This document shows, one piece after another, positions 32,761 to 43,850 of a DNA stretch of 43,850 nt (position 1 is its first letter; every line of letters starts with the position of its first letter). A program made the position numbers and the translations under genes. A model generated the notes under the pieces. The model was not told the origin of the DNA and searched no databases. It worked only from the letters and a program-made list of their open reading frames with translations. The DNA is from Penium margaritaceum (taxonomy: Eukaryota; Streptophyta; Zygnematophyceae; Desmidiales; Peniaceae), in the NCBI GenBank assembly GCA_023375785.1, contig SZWC01001531.1:204583-248432 (forward strand). The letters run 5' to 3'.

Positions 32761-35700
32761 ACTGACCATGAGCAAAGAATTTCACTTCATGTGGTCAACA
32801 TTTACAACTCACAACACGGGTCACAAATAGTCAAAGGGGATTAACAATGGTTTGGGAACACTAGCTGTCAACAAGAAAGCACAAAGACTTTGATATGTAA
32901 TGACACGGCGTGGTAACCATGTACAGTGACAAACCAATGTATGGATGTGTCACCAACCAAGACCAAACGGGTTTCACAGTGTGTGGTCAACGTTGAAAAC
33001 TCACAACACGAGCCACAAATGGTCAGTGGGGGAAACCCTGGGTAGGGAACACTAGTTATCAACTAGCAAGTAGAAAGATTTTAAACAAGCAGTGGCACGG
33101 TCTGGCTAGCGTGCACATTGACCAACCAAAGGATGCACACGTCACTGACGATGACCGAAGAAGTCCACTATGTATGGTCAACATTGACGACTCATAACAC
33201 GAGTCACAAATGGTCAGAGGGAGAGACAATGATTTGGGAATCCTATGTATTGACTAGAAAGGACAAAGAACTTCAATACGTAGTGGCACGGTGTGGCTAC
33301 TATGCACACCAAACAACCAAACTAGGCATATGTCACCGACCATGATGAGAGAATTCCAATATGGGTGGTCAACATTAACCAACCATAACACGAGTCACAA
33401 AGGGTCAGAGGGGGAAACAATGGTATGTGGATATCAGTTCTCAACTAGCAAGTACAGCGACCTTCAATCAGCATAAGCACGGTGTGGCTATCATGCACAA
33501 TGACCGACCAAAGTAGGCACATGTACTACCTTTTACCAACGAAATCCGCTGTGTATGGTCAGCATTGACAACTCATAACAGGAGTCACAACTGGTCAGAG
33601 GGGGAGACAATGGTTTGGGAACACAAGGTATCAGCTAGGAAGCACAAGGACCTTCAATATGTTGTGGCACGGTGTGGATACCATGCACAATGACCAACCA
33701 AAGTAGGCATATGTCACTGACCATGACCAAGTAATGTCACTAAATGTGGTAACATTTGACAACTCATAACACGAGTCACAAATGGTCAGGGTGGAAGATA
33801 ATGGTTTGTAAATACTAGTTATCGTCTAGCAAGTACAAATACCTTCAATATGGGGTGGCACAGCATGGCTACCATGCACAGTGACCAACCAAAGTATGCA
33901 TATGTCACTGACAATGACCAACAAATTTCACTTCATGTGGTCAGCGTTGACAACTCACAACACGAGTGACTGATAGTCAGAGGGGGTAACAATGGTTTGG
34001 GAACACTAGCTATCAACTAGAAAGAACAAAGACCTTGGATATGTAGTGACACGGCTTGGTAACCATGTACAGTGACAAACCAAAGTAGGCATGTGTCACA
34101 AACCATAACCAAACGGAATTCACAGTTTGTGGTCAAAGTTGAAAACTCATAACACAAGTCACAAATGGTCAGTGGGGGATACCATGGGTCGGGAACACTA
34201 GTTATCAACTAGCAAGTAGAGATATTCTCAACAAGTAGTAGCACGGTGTGGCTAGCATGCACAGTGGCCATCCAAAGGATGCATATGTCACTGACTATAA
34301 CCGAAGAAGCCCACTATGTGTGGTCAACATTGACAACTCATAACACGAGTCACAAATGGTCAGAGGGAGAGACAATGGGTTGGGAATCCTATGTATCAAC
34401 TAGAAAGGACAAAGAACTTCAATACATAATGGCACGGTGTGGCTAACACTCACACCAAACAACCAAACTAGGCATGTAACTGACCATGACCAAAGAATTT
34501 CAACATGGGTGGTCAACATTGACCAACCATAACACAAGTCACAAACGATAAGGGGAGGGAAAAATGCTATGGGAATATCAGTTCTAAAATAGCAAGTACA
34601 ATCACATACAGTCGGTAGTAGCACGGTGTGGCTACCATGCACAATGAATGACCAAAGTAGGCACGTGTACTACCTTTGACCAAAGAAATCTGCTGTGTGT
34701 GATCAATATTGACAACTCATAATACGAGTCACAAATGGTCAGAGGGGGACACAATTGTTTGGAAACACCAAGAATCAAAATGTAAGCACAAGTAGCTTCA
34801 ATACGTTGTGGCACGGTGTGCATACCATGCACGATGACCAACCAAAGTAGACATATGTCACTGACCATGACCAAATAATGGCACTAAGGGTGGTAAACAT
34901 TGAAACCTCATAACACGAGTCACAAATGGGCAAGGTGGAAGATAATGGTTTGTGAATACTAGATATTGACTAGCAAGTACAAATACCTTCAATGTGTAGT
35001 GGCACAATGTGGCTATCATGCACAGTGACCAACCAAAGTATGCATATGTCACTGACCATGAACAAAGAATTTCACTTCATGTGGTCTACGTTGACAACTC
35101 ACAACACGAGTCACCGATAGTCAAGGGGGGTAACAATGGTTTGGAAACACTAGCGAGCAACTAGAAACCACAAAAACCTTCGATACGTAGTCACAAGGCG
35201 TGGTAACCATGTACAATGACAAACCAAAATAGGCATGTGTCACACACCATGACCAAACGGATTTCATAGTGTGTGGTCAACGTTGAACACTCATACCACG
35301 AGTCACAAATGGTCAGTGGAGGAGACCATGGGTTGGGAACACTAGTTATAAACTAGCAAGTAGAAACATTTTTAACAAGTAGTGGCATGGTGTGGCTGGC
35401 GTGCACAGTGACCAACCAAAGGATGCATATGGCACTGACTATCACCGAAGAAGTCCACAATTTGTGGTCAACTTTGACAACTCATAACACGAGTCACAAA
35501 TGGTCAGAGGGAGAGACAATGGTTTGGGAACCCTATGTATCAACTAGAAAGGACAAAGAACTTCAATACGTAGTGGCACGGTTTGGCTACTATGCACACC
35601 AAACAACCAAACTAGGCATATGTCACTGACAATGACCAGATAGTTTCAATATGGGTGGTCAACGTTGACCAAACATAACACGAGTCACAACCGGTCAGAG

Positions 35701-37809
35701 GAAGAAACAATGCTATGGGAATATCAGTTCTCAACTAGCAAGTACAACGACCTTCATTCAGTAGTAGCACGGTGTGGCTACCATGCACAATGACCGACTA
35801 AGGTAGGCATATGTACTGCCTTTGACCCAAGAAATCCACTGTGTGTGGTCAACGTTGACAACTCATAACACGAGTCACAAATGGTCAGAGGGAGAAGAAA
35901 TGGTTTGGGAACACCAAGTATTAAATAGCAAGCACAAGGAGCTTCAATACGTTGTGGCACAGTGTGGATACCATGCACGATGACCAACCAAAGTAGGCAT
36001 ATGTCACTGACCATAACCAAATTATGGCACTAAGTGTGGTAAGCCTTGGCAACTCATAACACAAGTCACAAATGGTCAGGGTGGAAGATAATGATTTGTG
36101 AATTCTAGTTATTGACTAGCAAGTACAACTACCTTCAATATGTAGTGCCATAGTGTGGCTACAATGCACAGTGACCAGCCAAAGTATGCATTTGTCACTG
36201 ACCATGAACAAATAATCACTTCATCTGGTCAACATTCACAACTCAGAACACAAGTAACTGATAGTCAGAGGGGGTAAAACTGGTTTGGGAACACTAGCTG
36301 TCAACAAGAAAACACAAAAACCTTCGATGCGTATTGACACGGCGTGGTAACCATGTTCAGTGACAAACCAAAGTAGGCATGTGTCACAACCCATGACCAA
36401 ACCGATTTCACAGTGCGTGGTCAACGTTGAAAACTCATAACACGAGTCACAACTGGTCATTGGGGGAGACCATGGGTTGGGAACACTAGTTATCAACTAG
36501 CAAGTAGAAATATTTCCAACAAGTAGTGGCACGTTGTGGCTAGCGTGCTTAGTGACCAACCAAAGGATGCATATGTCACTGACTATGACCAAAGAAGTCC
36601 ACTATGTGCGGTCAACGTTGACAACTCATACCACGAGTCACAAATGGTCAGAGGGAGAAACAATGGTTTGGGAACGTTATGTATCAACTGGAAAGGACAA
36701 AGAACTTCAATACGTAGTGGCACGGTGTGGCTACTATGCACACCAAACAACCAAAGTAGGCATATGTCACTGACAATGACCAGATGATTTCAATATGGAT
36801 GGTAAACGTTGACCAACCATAACACGAGTCACAAACAGTCAGGGGATGAAACGATGATATGGGAATATCAGTTCTCAACGAGAAAGTACAAAGACCTTTA
36901 GTCAGTAGTAGCACGGCGTGGCAACCATGCACACTGACCGACCAAAGTAGGCATATGTATTGCCTTCGAGCAAAGTAACCCGCTATGTGTGGTCAACATT
37001 GAGAACTCATAGTACGACTCACAACTGGTCAGAGGGGAAAACAATGGTTTGGGAACACCAAGTATCAAATATCAAGCACAAGGAGCTTCAGTACGTTGTC
37101 GCACGGTGTGGATACCATACACGATGACCAACCAAAGTAGGCATATGTCACTGACCATGACCAAATAATGGCACTATGTGTGGTAAACCTTGACAACTCA
37201 TAACACGAGCCACAAATGGTCAGGGTGGAATGTAATGGTTTGTGAATACTAGTTATCGACTAGCAAGCACAAATACCTTCAATATGTAGTGGTACAGTGT
37301 GGCTACAATGGACTGTGACCAACCAAAGTATGCATATGTGACTGACCATGAACAAAGATCTTAACTTCATGTGGTCAACATTTACAACTCACAACAGGGG
37401 TCACAGATAGTGAGAGGGGGCTAACAATGGTTTGGGAACACTGGCTGTCAACAAGAAAGCACAAAGACCTTCAATACGTAATGACACGGCGTCGTAACCA
37501 TGTAGAGTAACGAACCAAAGTAGGCATGTGTCACTAACCATGACCAAACGGATTTCAGAGGGGGTGGTCAACGTTGAAAACTAATAACACGAGTCACAAA
37601 TGGTCAGTGGGGGAGACCATGGGTCGGGAAAACTAGTTATCAACTAGCAAGTAGAAAGATTTTCAACAAGAAGTGGCACGGTGTGGCTAGCGTGCACAGT
37701 GACAAACCAAAGGATGCATATGTCACTGACTATGACCGAAGAAGTCCACTATGTGTGGTCAACATTGACAACTCATAACACAAGTCACAAATGGTCAGAG
37801 GGAGAGACA

Positions 37810-38100
37810 ATGGTTTGGGAACCCTATGTATCGACTAGAAAGGACAAAGAACTTCAATACGTAGTGGCACGGTGTGGCTACTATGCACACCAAACAACCA
37901 AAGTAGGCATATGTCACTCACCATGACCAAATAATTGCACTAAGTGTGGTAAACATTCACAACTCATAACACGAGTCACAAATGGTCAGAGGGAGAGACA
38001 ATGGTTTGGGAACCCTATGTATCGACTAGAAAGGACAAAGAACTTCAATACGTAGTGGCACGGTGTGGCTACTATGCACACCAAACAACCAAACTAGGCA
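37810..38100 (+). repeat. Extra duplicated monomer
   Basis: The segment with gaaccctatgtatcgactag through ctactatgcacacc occurs at about 37817-37891 and again about 189-190 bp later with almost no difference. A ~36-bp deletion follows at about 38190. Together they explain the 1,299-bp spacing of the local unit. Confidence 0.8.
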
Positions 38101-40319
38101 TATGTCACTGACCATGACCAGATTGTTTCAATATGTGTGGTCAACGTTGACCAACCATAACACGAGTCACAAACAGTCAGGGGAGGAAACAATGACCTTC
38201 AGTCAGTAGTAGCACGGTGTGGCTACCATGCACAATGAACGACCAAAGTAGGCATATGTACTGCTGTTGACCAAAGAAATCCGTTGTGTGTGGTCAACGT
38301 TGACAACTCATAATACGAATCACAAATGGTCAGAGGGGGAGACAATGGTTTGGGAACACCGAGTAGCAAATAGCAAGCACAAGGAGCCTCAATACGTTGT
38401 GGCGCATTGTGCATACCATGCATGATGACCAACCAAAGTAGGCATATGTCACTCACCATGACCAAATAATGGCACTAAGTGTGGTAAACCTTCACAACTC
38501 ATAACACGAGTCACAAATGGTCAGTGTGGAAGATAATGATTTGTGAATACTAGTTATTGACTAGCAAGTACAAATACCTTCAATATGTAGTGGCACAGTG
38601 TGGCTACAATGCAGAGTGACCAACCAAAGTATGCATATGTCAATGACCATGGACAAAGAATTTCCCTTCACGTGGTCAACATTTACAACTCACAACACGG
38701 GTCACACATAGTCAGAGGGGGCTTACAATGGTTTGGGAACACTAGCTGTCAACAAGAAAGCACAAAGAACTTCAATACGTAATGACACGGCGTGGTAACC
38801 ATGTACAGTAACAAACCAAAGTAGGCATGTGTCACAAACCATGACCAAACGGATTTCAGATATGTGGTCAACGTTGAAAACTCATAACACGAGTCACGAC
38901 TGGTCAATGGGGGAAACCATGGGTTGGGAACACTAGTTATCGACTAGCAAGTCGAAATATTTTCAACAAGTAGTGGCATGGTGTGGCTAGTGTGCACAGT
39001 GACCAACCAAAGGATGCATATGTCATTGACTATGAACGAAGAAGTCCACTATGTGTGGTCAACATTGACAAGTCATAACACGAGACACAAACGGTCACAG
39101 GCAGAGACAATGGTTTGGGAACTCTATGTATCGACTAGAAAGGGCAAAGAACTTCAATACGTAGTGGCACGGTGTGGCTAATATGCACACAAAACAACCA
39201 AACTAGGCATATGTCATTGACCATGACCAGGGAATTTCAATATTGGTGGTCAACGTTAACCAACCATAACACGAGACAAAAACGGTAAGCGGAGGAAATA
39301 ATGCTATGGGAATATCAGTTCTCAACAAGAAAGTACAATGACCTTCAGTCAGTAGTAGCACGGTGTGGCAACCATGCACAATGACCGACCAAAGTACGCA
39401 TATGTACTGCCTTTGAGCAAAGAAACCCGCTGTGTGTGGTCAACGTTGAAAACTCATAATACGAGTCGCAAATGGTCAGAGGGGAAGACAATGGTTTGGG
39501 AACACCAAGAATAAAATACCAAGCACAAGGAGCTTCAATGCGTTGTGGCACGGTGTGGATACCATGCACGATGACCAACCAAAGGAGGCATATGTCACTG
39601 ACCATGACCAAATAATTCCACTAAGTGTGGTAAACCGTGACAACTCATAACACGAGTCACAAATGGTCAGGGTGGAATATAATGGTTTCTGAATACTAGT
39701 TATCGACTAGCATGTACAAATAACTTCAATATGTAGTGGCACGGTGTGGCTACGATGCACTATGACCAACCAATGTATGCATATGTGACTGACCATAAAC
39801 AAAGAATTTCACTTCATGTGGTCAACATTTACAAATCAAAACACGGGTCACATATAGTCAGAGGGGGCCAACAATGGTTTGGGAACACTGGCTGTCAACA
39901 AGCAAGCACAAAGACCTTCGATACGTAATGAGATGGCGTGGTAACAATGTACAGTAACAAACCAAAGTAGGCATGTGTCACAAACCATGACCAAACGGAT
40001 TTCACAGTGTGTGGTCAACGTTGAAAACTCATAACACGAGTCACAAATGGTGAGTGGGGGAAACAATGGGTTAGGAACACTAGTTATCAACTAGCAAGTA
40101 GAAAGATTTTCATCAAGTAGTGGCACAGTGTGGCTAGCGTGGACATTGACCAACCAAAGGATGCATATGTCATTGACTATGAACGAAGAAGTCAATTATG
40201 TGTCGTCAACACTGACAACTCATAATACGAGTCACAAATGGTCGGAGGGAGAGACAATGGTTTGGGAACCCTATGCATTGACTAGAGAGGACAAGGAACT
40301 TCAATACGTAGTGGCACGG

Positions 40320-40551
40320 TGTGGCTAATATGCACCAAAAACAACCAAACTAGGCAAATGTCATCTGACTCTGACACAATGTGGCTACAATGCAGAGTGA
40401 CCAATGTGGCTACAATGCACAGTGACATATGCCTAGTTTGGTTGGTCAATGTGCATTGTAGCCACATTAGTCACTGTGCATTGTAGCCACATTGTGTCAG
40501 AGTCAGATGACATATGCCTAGTTTGGTTGTTTCGGGTGCATATCAGCCACA
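40320..40551. repeat. Palindrome centre (inversion point of the satellite)
   Basis: 40371-40420 and 40451-40500 are inverted copies around a 30-bp spacer, 40421-40450; the symmetry axis is at about 40435.5. Pairing continues outward into full monomers on both sides, for example cttcaatacgtagtggcac near 40300 against its reverse complement near 40553. Within the arms, aatgtggctacaatgc is itself repeated twice. Confidence 0.92.
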
Positions 40552-43500
40552 CCGCGCCACTACGTATTGAAGTTCCTTGTCCTTTCTAGTCAATACATAG
40601 GGTTCCCAAACCATTGTCTCTCCCTCTGACCATTTGTGACTCGTGTTATGAGTTGTCAGTGTTGACCACACATAATGGACTTCTTAGTTCATAGTCAGTG
40701 ACATATGCATTCTTTTGTTGGTCAATGTGCACGCTAGCCACACCGTGCCACTACTTGTTGAAAACATTTCTACTTGCTAGGTGATAACTAGTGTTCCCAA
40801 CCCATTGTTTCCCCCACTGACCATTTTTGACTCGTGTTATGAGTTTTCAACGTTGACCACACACTGTGAAATCCGTTTGGTCATGGCTTGTGACACATGC
40901 CTACTTTGCTTGTTACCGTACATGGTCACCACGCAGTGTCATTACGTTTCGAAGGTCTTTGTGCTTTCTTCATGACAGCCAGTGTTCCCAAACCATTGTT
41001 AGTCCCCTCTGACTATTTGTGACCCGTGTTGTGAGTTGTACATGTTGACCACATGAAGTGAAATTCTTTGATCATGGTCAGTCACATATGCATACTTTGG
41101 TTGGTCACAGTGCATTGAAGCCACACTATGCCACTACATATTGAAGGAATTTGTACTTGCTAGTCGATAACTAGTATTCACAAACCATTACATTCCACCC
41201 TCACCATTTGTGACTCGTGTTATGAGTTGTCAAGGTTTACCACACTTAGTGCCATTATTTGGTCATGGTCAGTGACATATGCCTACTTTGGTTGGTCATC
41301 GTGCATTGTATCCACACCGTGCCAAAACGTATTGAAGCTCCTTGTGCTTGCTATTTGATACTTGGTGTTCCCAAACCATTGTTTTCCCCTCTGACCATTT
41401 GTGACTCGTATTGTGAGTTGTCAATGTTGACCACACATAGCGGGTTTCTTTGCTCAAAGGCAGTACATATGCCTACTTTGGCCAGTCATTGTGCATGGTT
41501 GCCACGCCGTGCTACTACTGACTGAAGGTGGTTGTTCTTTCTCGTTGAGAACTGATATTCCCATAACATTTTTTCCTCCCCTGACCGTTTTTGTCTCGTG
41601 TTATGGTTGGTCAACGTGGACCATCCATATTGAAATTCCCTGGTCATGGTGAGTGACATATGCCTAGTTTGGTTGTTTGGTGTGCATATTAGCCACACCG
41701 TGTCACTACGTATTGAAGTTCTTTGTCATTCCTAGTTGATACATAGGGTTCCCAACCCATTGTCCCTCCCTCTGACCATTTGTGACTCATGTTATGAGTT
41801 GTCAATGTTGACCACACATAGTGGACTTCTTCGTTCATAGTCAGTGACGTATGCATCCTTTGGTTGGTCTTTGTGCACGCTAGCAACACCATGCCACTAC
41901 TTGTTGAAAATAGTTCGACTTGCTAGTTGATAACTAGTGTTCCCAACCCATGGTTTCCCCCACTGACCATTTGTGACTCGTGTTATGAGTTTTCAACGTT
42001 GACCACACACAGTGAAATTCGTTTGGTCATGGTTAGTGACATATGCCTACTTTGGTTTGTCACTGTACATGGTTACCACGCCATGTCAATACATGTTAAA
42101 GGTTTTTGTGCTTTCTGGTTAATATCTAGTGTTCCCAAACCATTGTTATCCCCCTTTGACTATATGTGACTCGTGTTGTGAGTTGTCAACGCTGACCACA
42201 TGAAGTGAAATTCGTTGGTCATGGTCAGTGACATATGCATACTTTGGTTGGTCACTGTGCATGATAGCCAATCTGTGCCGCTACATATTGACGGCATCTG
42301 TACTGTCTACTCAATACCTAGCATTCACAAACCGTTGTCTTCCACTCTGAAAATTTGTGACTTGTGTTATGAGCTGTCAAAGTTTACCACACTTATTGAC
42401 ATTATTTGGTCATGGTCAGTGACATATGCCTACTTTGGTTGGTCTTCATGCATGGTATCCACACCGTGCCACAACTTGTTGAAGGTCCTTGTGCTTGCTA
42501 GTTGATACCTGATGTTCCCATGCTATTGGTTCCTCCTCTGACCATTTGTGACTTGTGTTATGAGTTGTCAATGTTGAGCACACATAGTGGATTTTTTCGG
42601 TCATAGTCAGTGACATATGCATCCTTTTGGTTGGTCACTGTGCACGCTAGCCACACCGTGCCACTACTTGTTGAAAATCTTTCTACTTCCTAGTTGATAC
42701 CTGTGTTCTCAAACCATTCTTTCCCCCCTGACCACTTGTGACTCGTGTTTTGCGTTCTCATCGCTGAGCACACCCTCTGAAATCCGTTTGGTCATGGTTA
42801 GTGACATATGCCTACTTTGGGTTGTCATTGTACATGCTTACCACGTTGTGTCACTACGTATCGAAGGTCTTTGTGCTTTCTTTTTGATAGATAGTGTTCC
42901 CAAACCATTGTTACCCCCTCTGAATATCTATGACTCGTGTTGTGAGTTGTCCACATTGACCACATGAAGTGAAATTATTTGTTCATGGTCAGTGACACAT
43001 GCATACTTTGGTTGGTCACTGTGCATTCTAGCCACACTGTGCCACTACATATTAAAGGTATTTGTACTTTATAGCCCATAACTAGTATTTAGAAACCATG
43101 ATCTTCCACTGTGACCATTTGTGACTCGTGGTATGAGTTGTCCACGTTGACCACAGTTGTATGAGTTGGTATGAGAGAAGTGTACCACACATGGTGACAT
43201 TATTTGGTCATGGTCAGTGACATATGCCTACTTTGGTTGGTCATCGTGCATGGTATCCAGGCCGTGCCAAAACTTATTGCAGCTCCTTGTGCTTGCTAAT
43301 TGATACATGGTGTTCCCAACCCATTGTTTCCCCCCTCTGACCATTTGTGACTCGTTTTATGAGTTGTCAACGTTGACCACACACAGCGGATTTCTTTGGT
43401 CAAAGGCAGTACACGTGCCGACTTTGGTCGGTCATTGTTCATGGTAGCCAGACCGTGCTACTACTGACTAAAGGTCGTTGTACTTGCTAGTTGGTATCTG

Positions 43501-43685
43501 GTATTCCCAAACCGTTGTTTCCCCCTCTGACAATTTGTGACCCATGTTATGGGTTGAAAACGTTGACCACACCTAGTAAATTTATTTGGTCATGGTAAGT
43601 GGCACATGCCTAATCTGGTTGGTCATTGTGCATGGTAGCCACACCGTTCCACTACTTGTTCAACTTCTTTGTACTTGCTCATAAA
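40451..43685 (-). repeat. Satellite array 3, inverted, about 17 monomers
   Basis: The same monomer family on the opposite strand. Its inner ~1.6 kb follows the monomer order of about 38.8-40.4 kb. Its outer ~1.7 kb follows about 29.2-30.9 kb, including an unusual tggtac(a/t)cttt variant near 43165 that matches 29733. It therefore looks like a copy of array 2 lacking ~8 kb of the interior. There are no genes. Confidence 0.92.
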
Positions 43686-43850
43686 TAAATAACAAAAGGT
43701 TTTCTCTTTGACACCAGGTCGGTTTTTGTTGATTTGCTACGCGTAGGTGTCTTCACTGGAGTATTCCCTCCCACCCCACCTAGAGAGATGTTCCGTGGAC
43801 GACCTGGAGGACAGATTTGCAACCGCACTATGACACCCCCCCTACCCCCC
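43686..43850 (-). repeat. Array boundary segment (right copy, inverted, cut by window end)
   Basis: Reverse complement of 29050-29234, recognisable by gacaccaggtcgg, gtgtcttcactggagtatt, gacctggaggac and the terminal C-rich run. The window stops inside the C-tract that matches the G-tract of the left copy. Confidence 0.88.

Larger units (their letters stand above)
29235..40420 (+). repeat. Satellite array 2: ~191-bp monomers, six-monomer unit
   Basis: About 58 monomers of the same family and orientation as array 1. Type-specific markers (ggctagc context) recur near 33107, 34250, 35394, 36539, 37685, 38984 and 40130, mostly 1,143-1,146 bp apart. The first ~2.5 kb resembles 17.6-20 kb of array 1 more than it resembles the centre of array 2. 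There is no gene. The only departures from the unit are listed as separate entries. Confidence 0.95.

Noticed and set aside
16760..43680. About a hundred open frames of 60-100 codons repeating with the satellite
   Set aside because: They recur at the unit length, begin and end at unit-specific stops, and show no recognisable domain.

Overview
The window looks like repeat-dominated eukaryotic nuclear DNA. It shows no bacterial operon structure, no recognisable single-copy host gene and no RNA gene. It holds two minisatellites, a large higher-order satellite, a hAT-type miniature transposon and a decayed integrase-bearing element. A large plant or alga (a charophyte such as Chara is only a guess) would fit, but the species cannot be fixed from the sequence.

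Layout. (1) 1-2221: minisatellite with a 10-bp unit (ttgcgagtgg). (2) 2222-7922: GC-rich remnant of a mobile element. One reading frame, interrupted by four in-frame stops, encodes a charged N-terminal region, a gypsy-type integrase (H2C2 zinc site, D-D-E core, GPY/F-like tail), Cys-rich modules and four tandem PHD-like fingers; about 1.3 kb of non-coding tail follows. A single N at 5862 separates two near-identical 352-bp copies that shift the frame. (3) 7923-8392: AT-richer spacer rich in AAGTCGG. (4) 8393-16645: minisatellite with an 11-bp unit (gttgtgccaga), containing homogeneous 22-bp (27 copies) and 66-bp (15 copies) higher-order expansions. (5) 16646-28470: satellite of ~191-bp monomers arranged as a ~1,146-bp six-monomer higher-order repeat, interrupted by a 327-bp hAT-like MITE with an 8-bp target duplication. 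(6) 28471-29234: a different sequence with a 62-N gap flanked by identical 91-bp copies and a G-rich tract. (7) 29235-40420: second satellite array, same orientation. (8) 40436: palindrome centre; from there to 43685 the satellite runs on the opposite strand, and 43686-43850 is an inverted, diverged copy of the array boundary at about 29050-29234.

The two main points are the integrase joined to a PHD-finger array and the three-level satellite (191-bp monomer, six-monomer unit, multi-kb blocks) that ends in a palindrome with unequal arms. Nearly all long open frames in the minisatellites and satellite follow from stop-free repeat units and are not genes.
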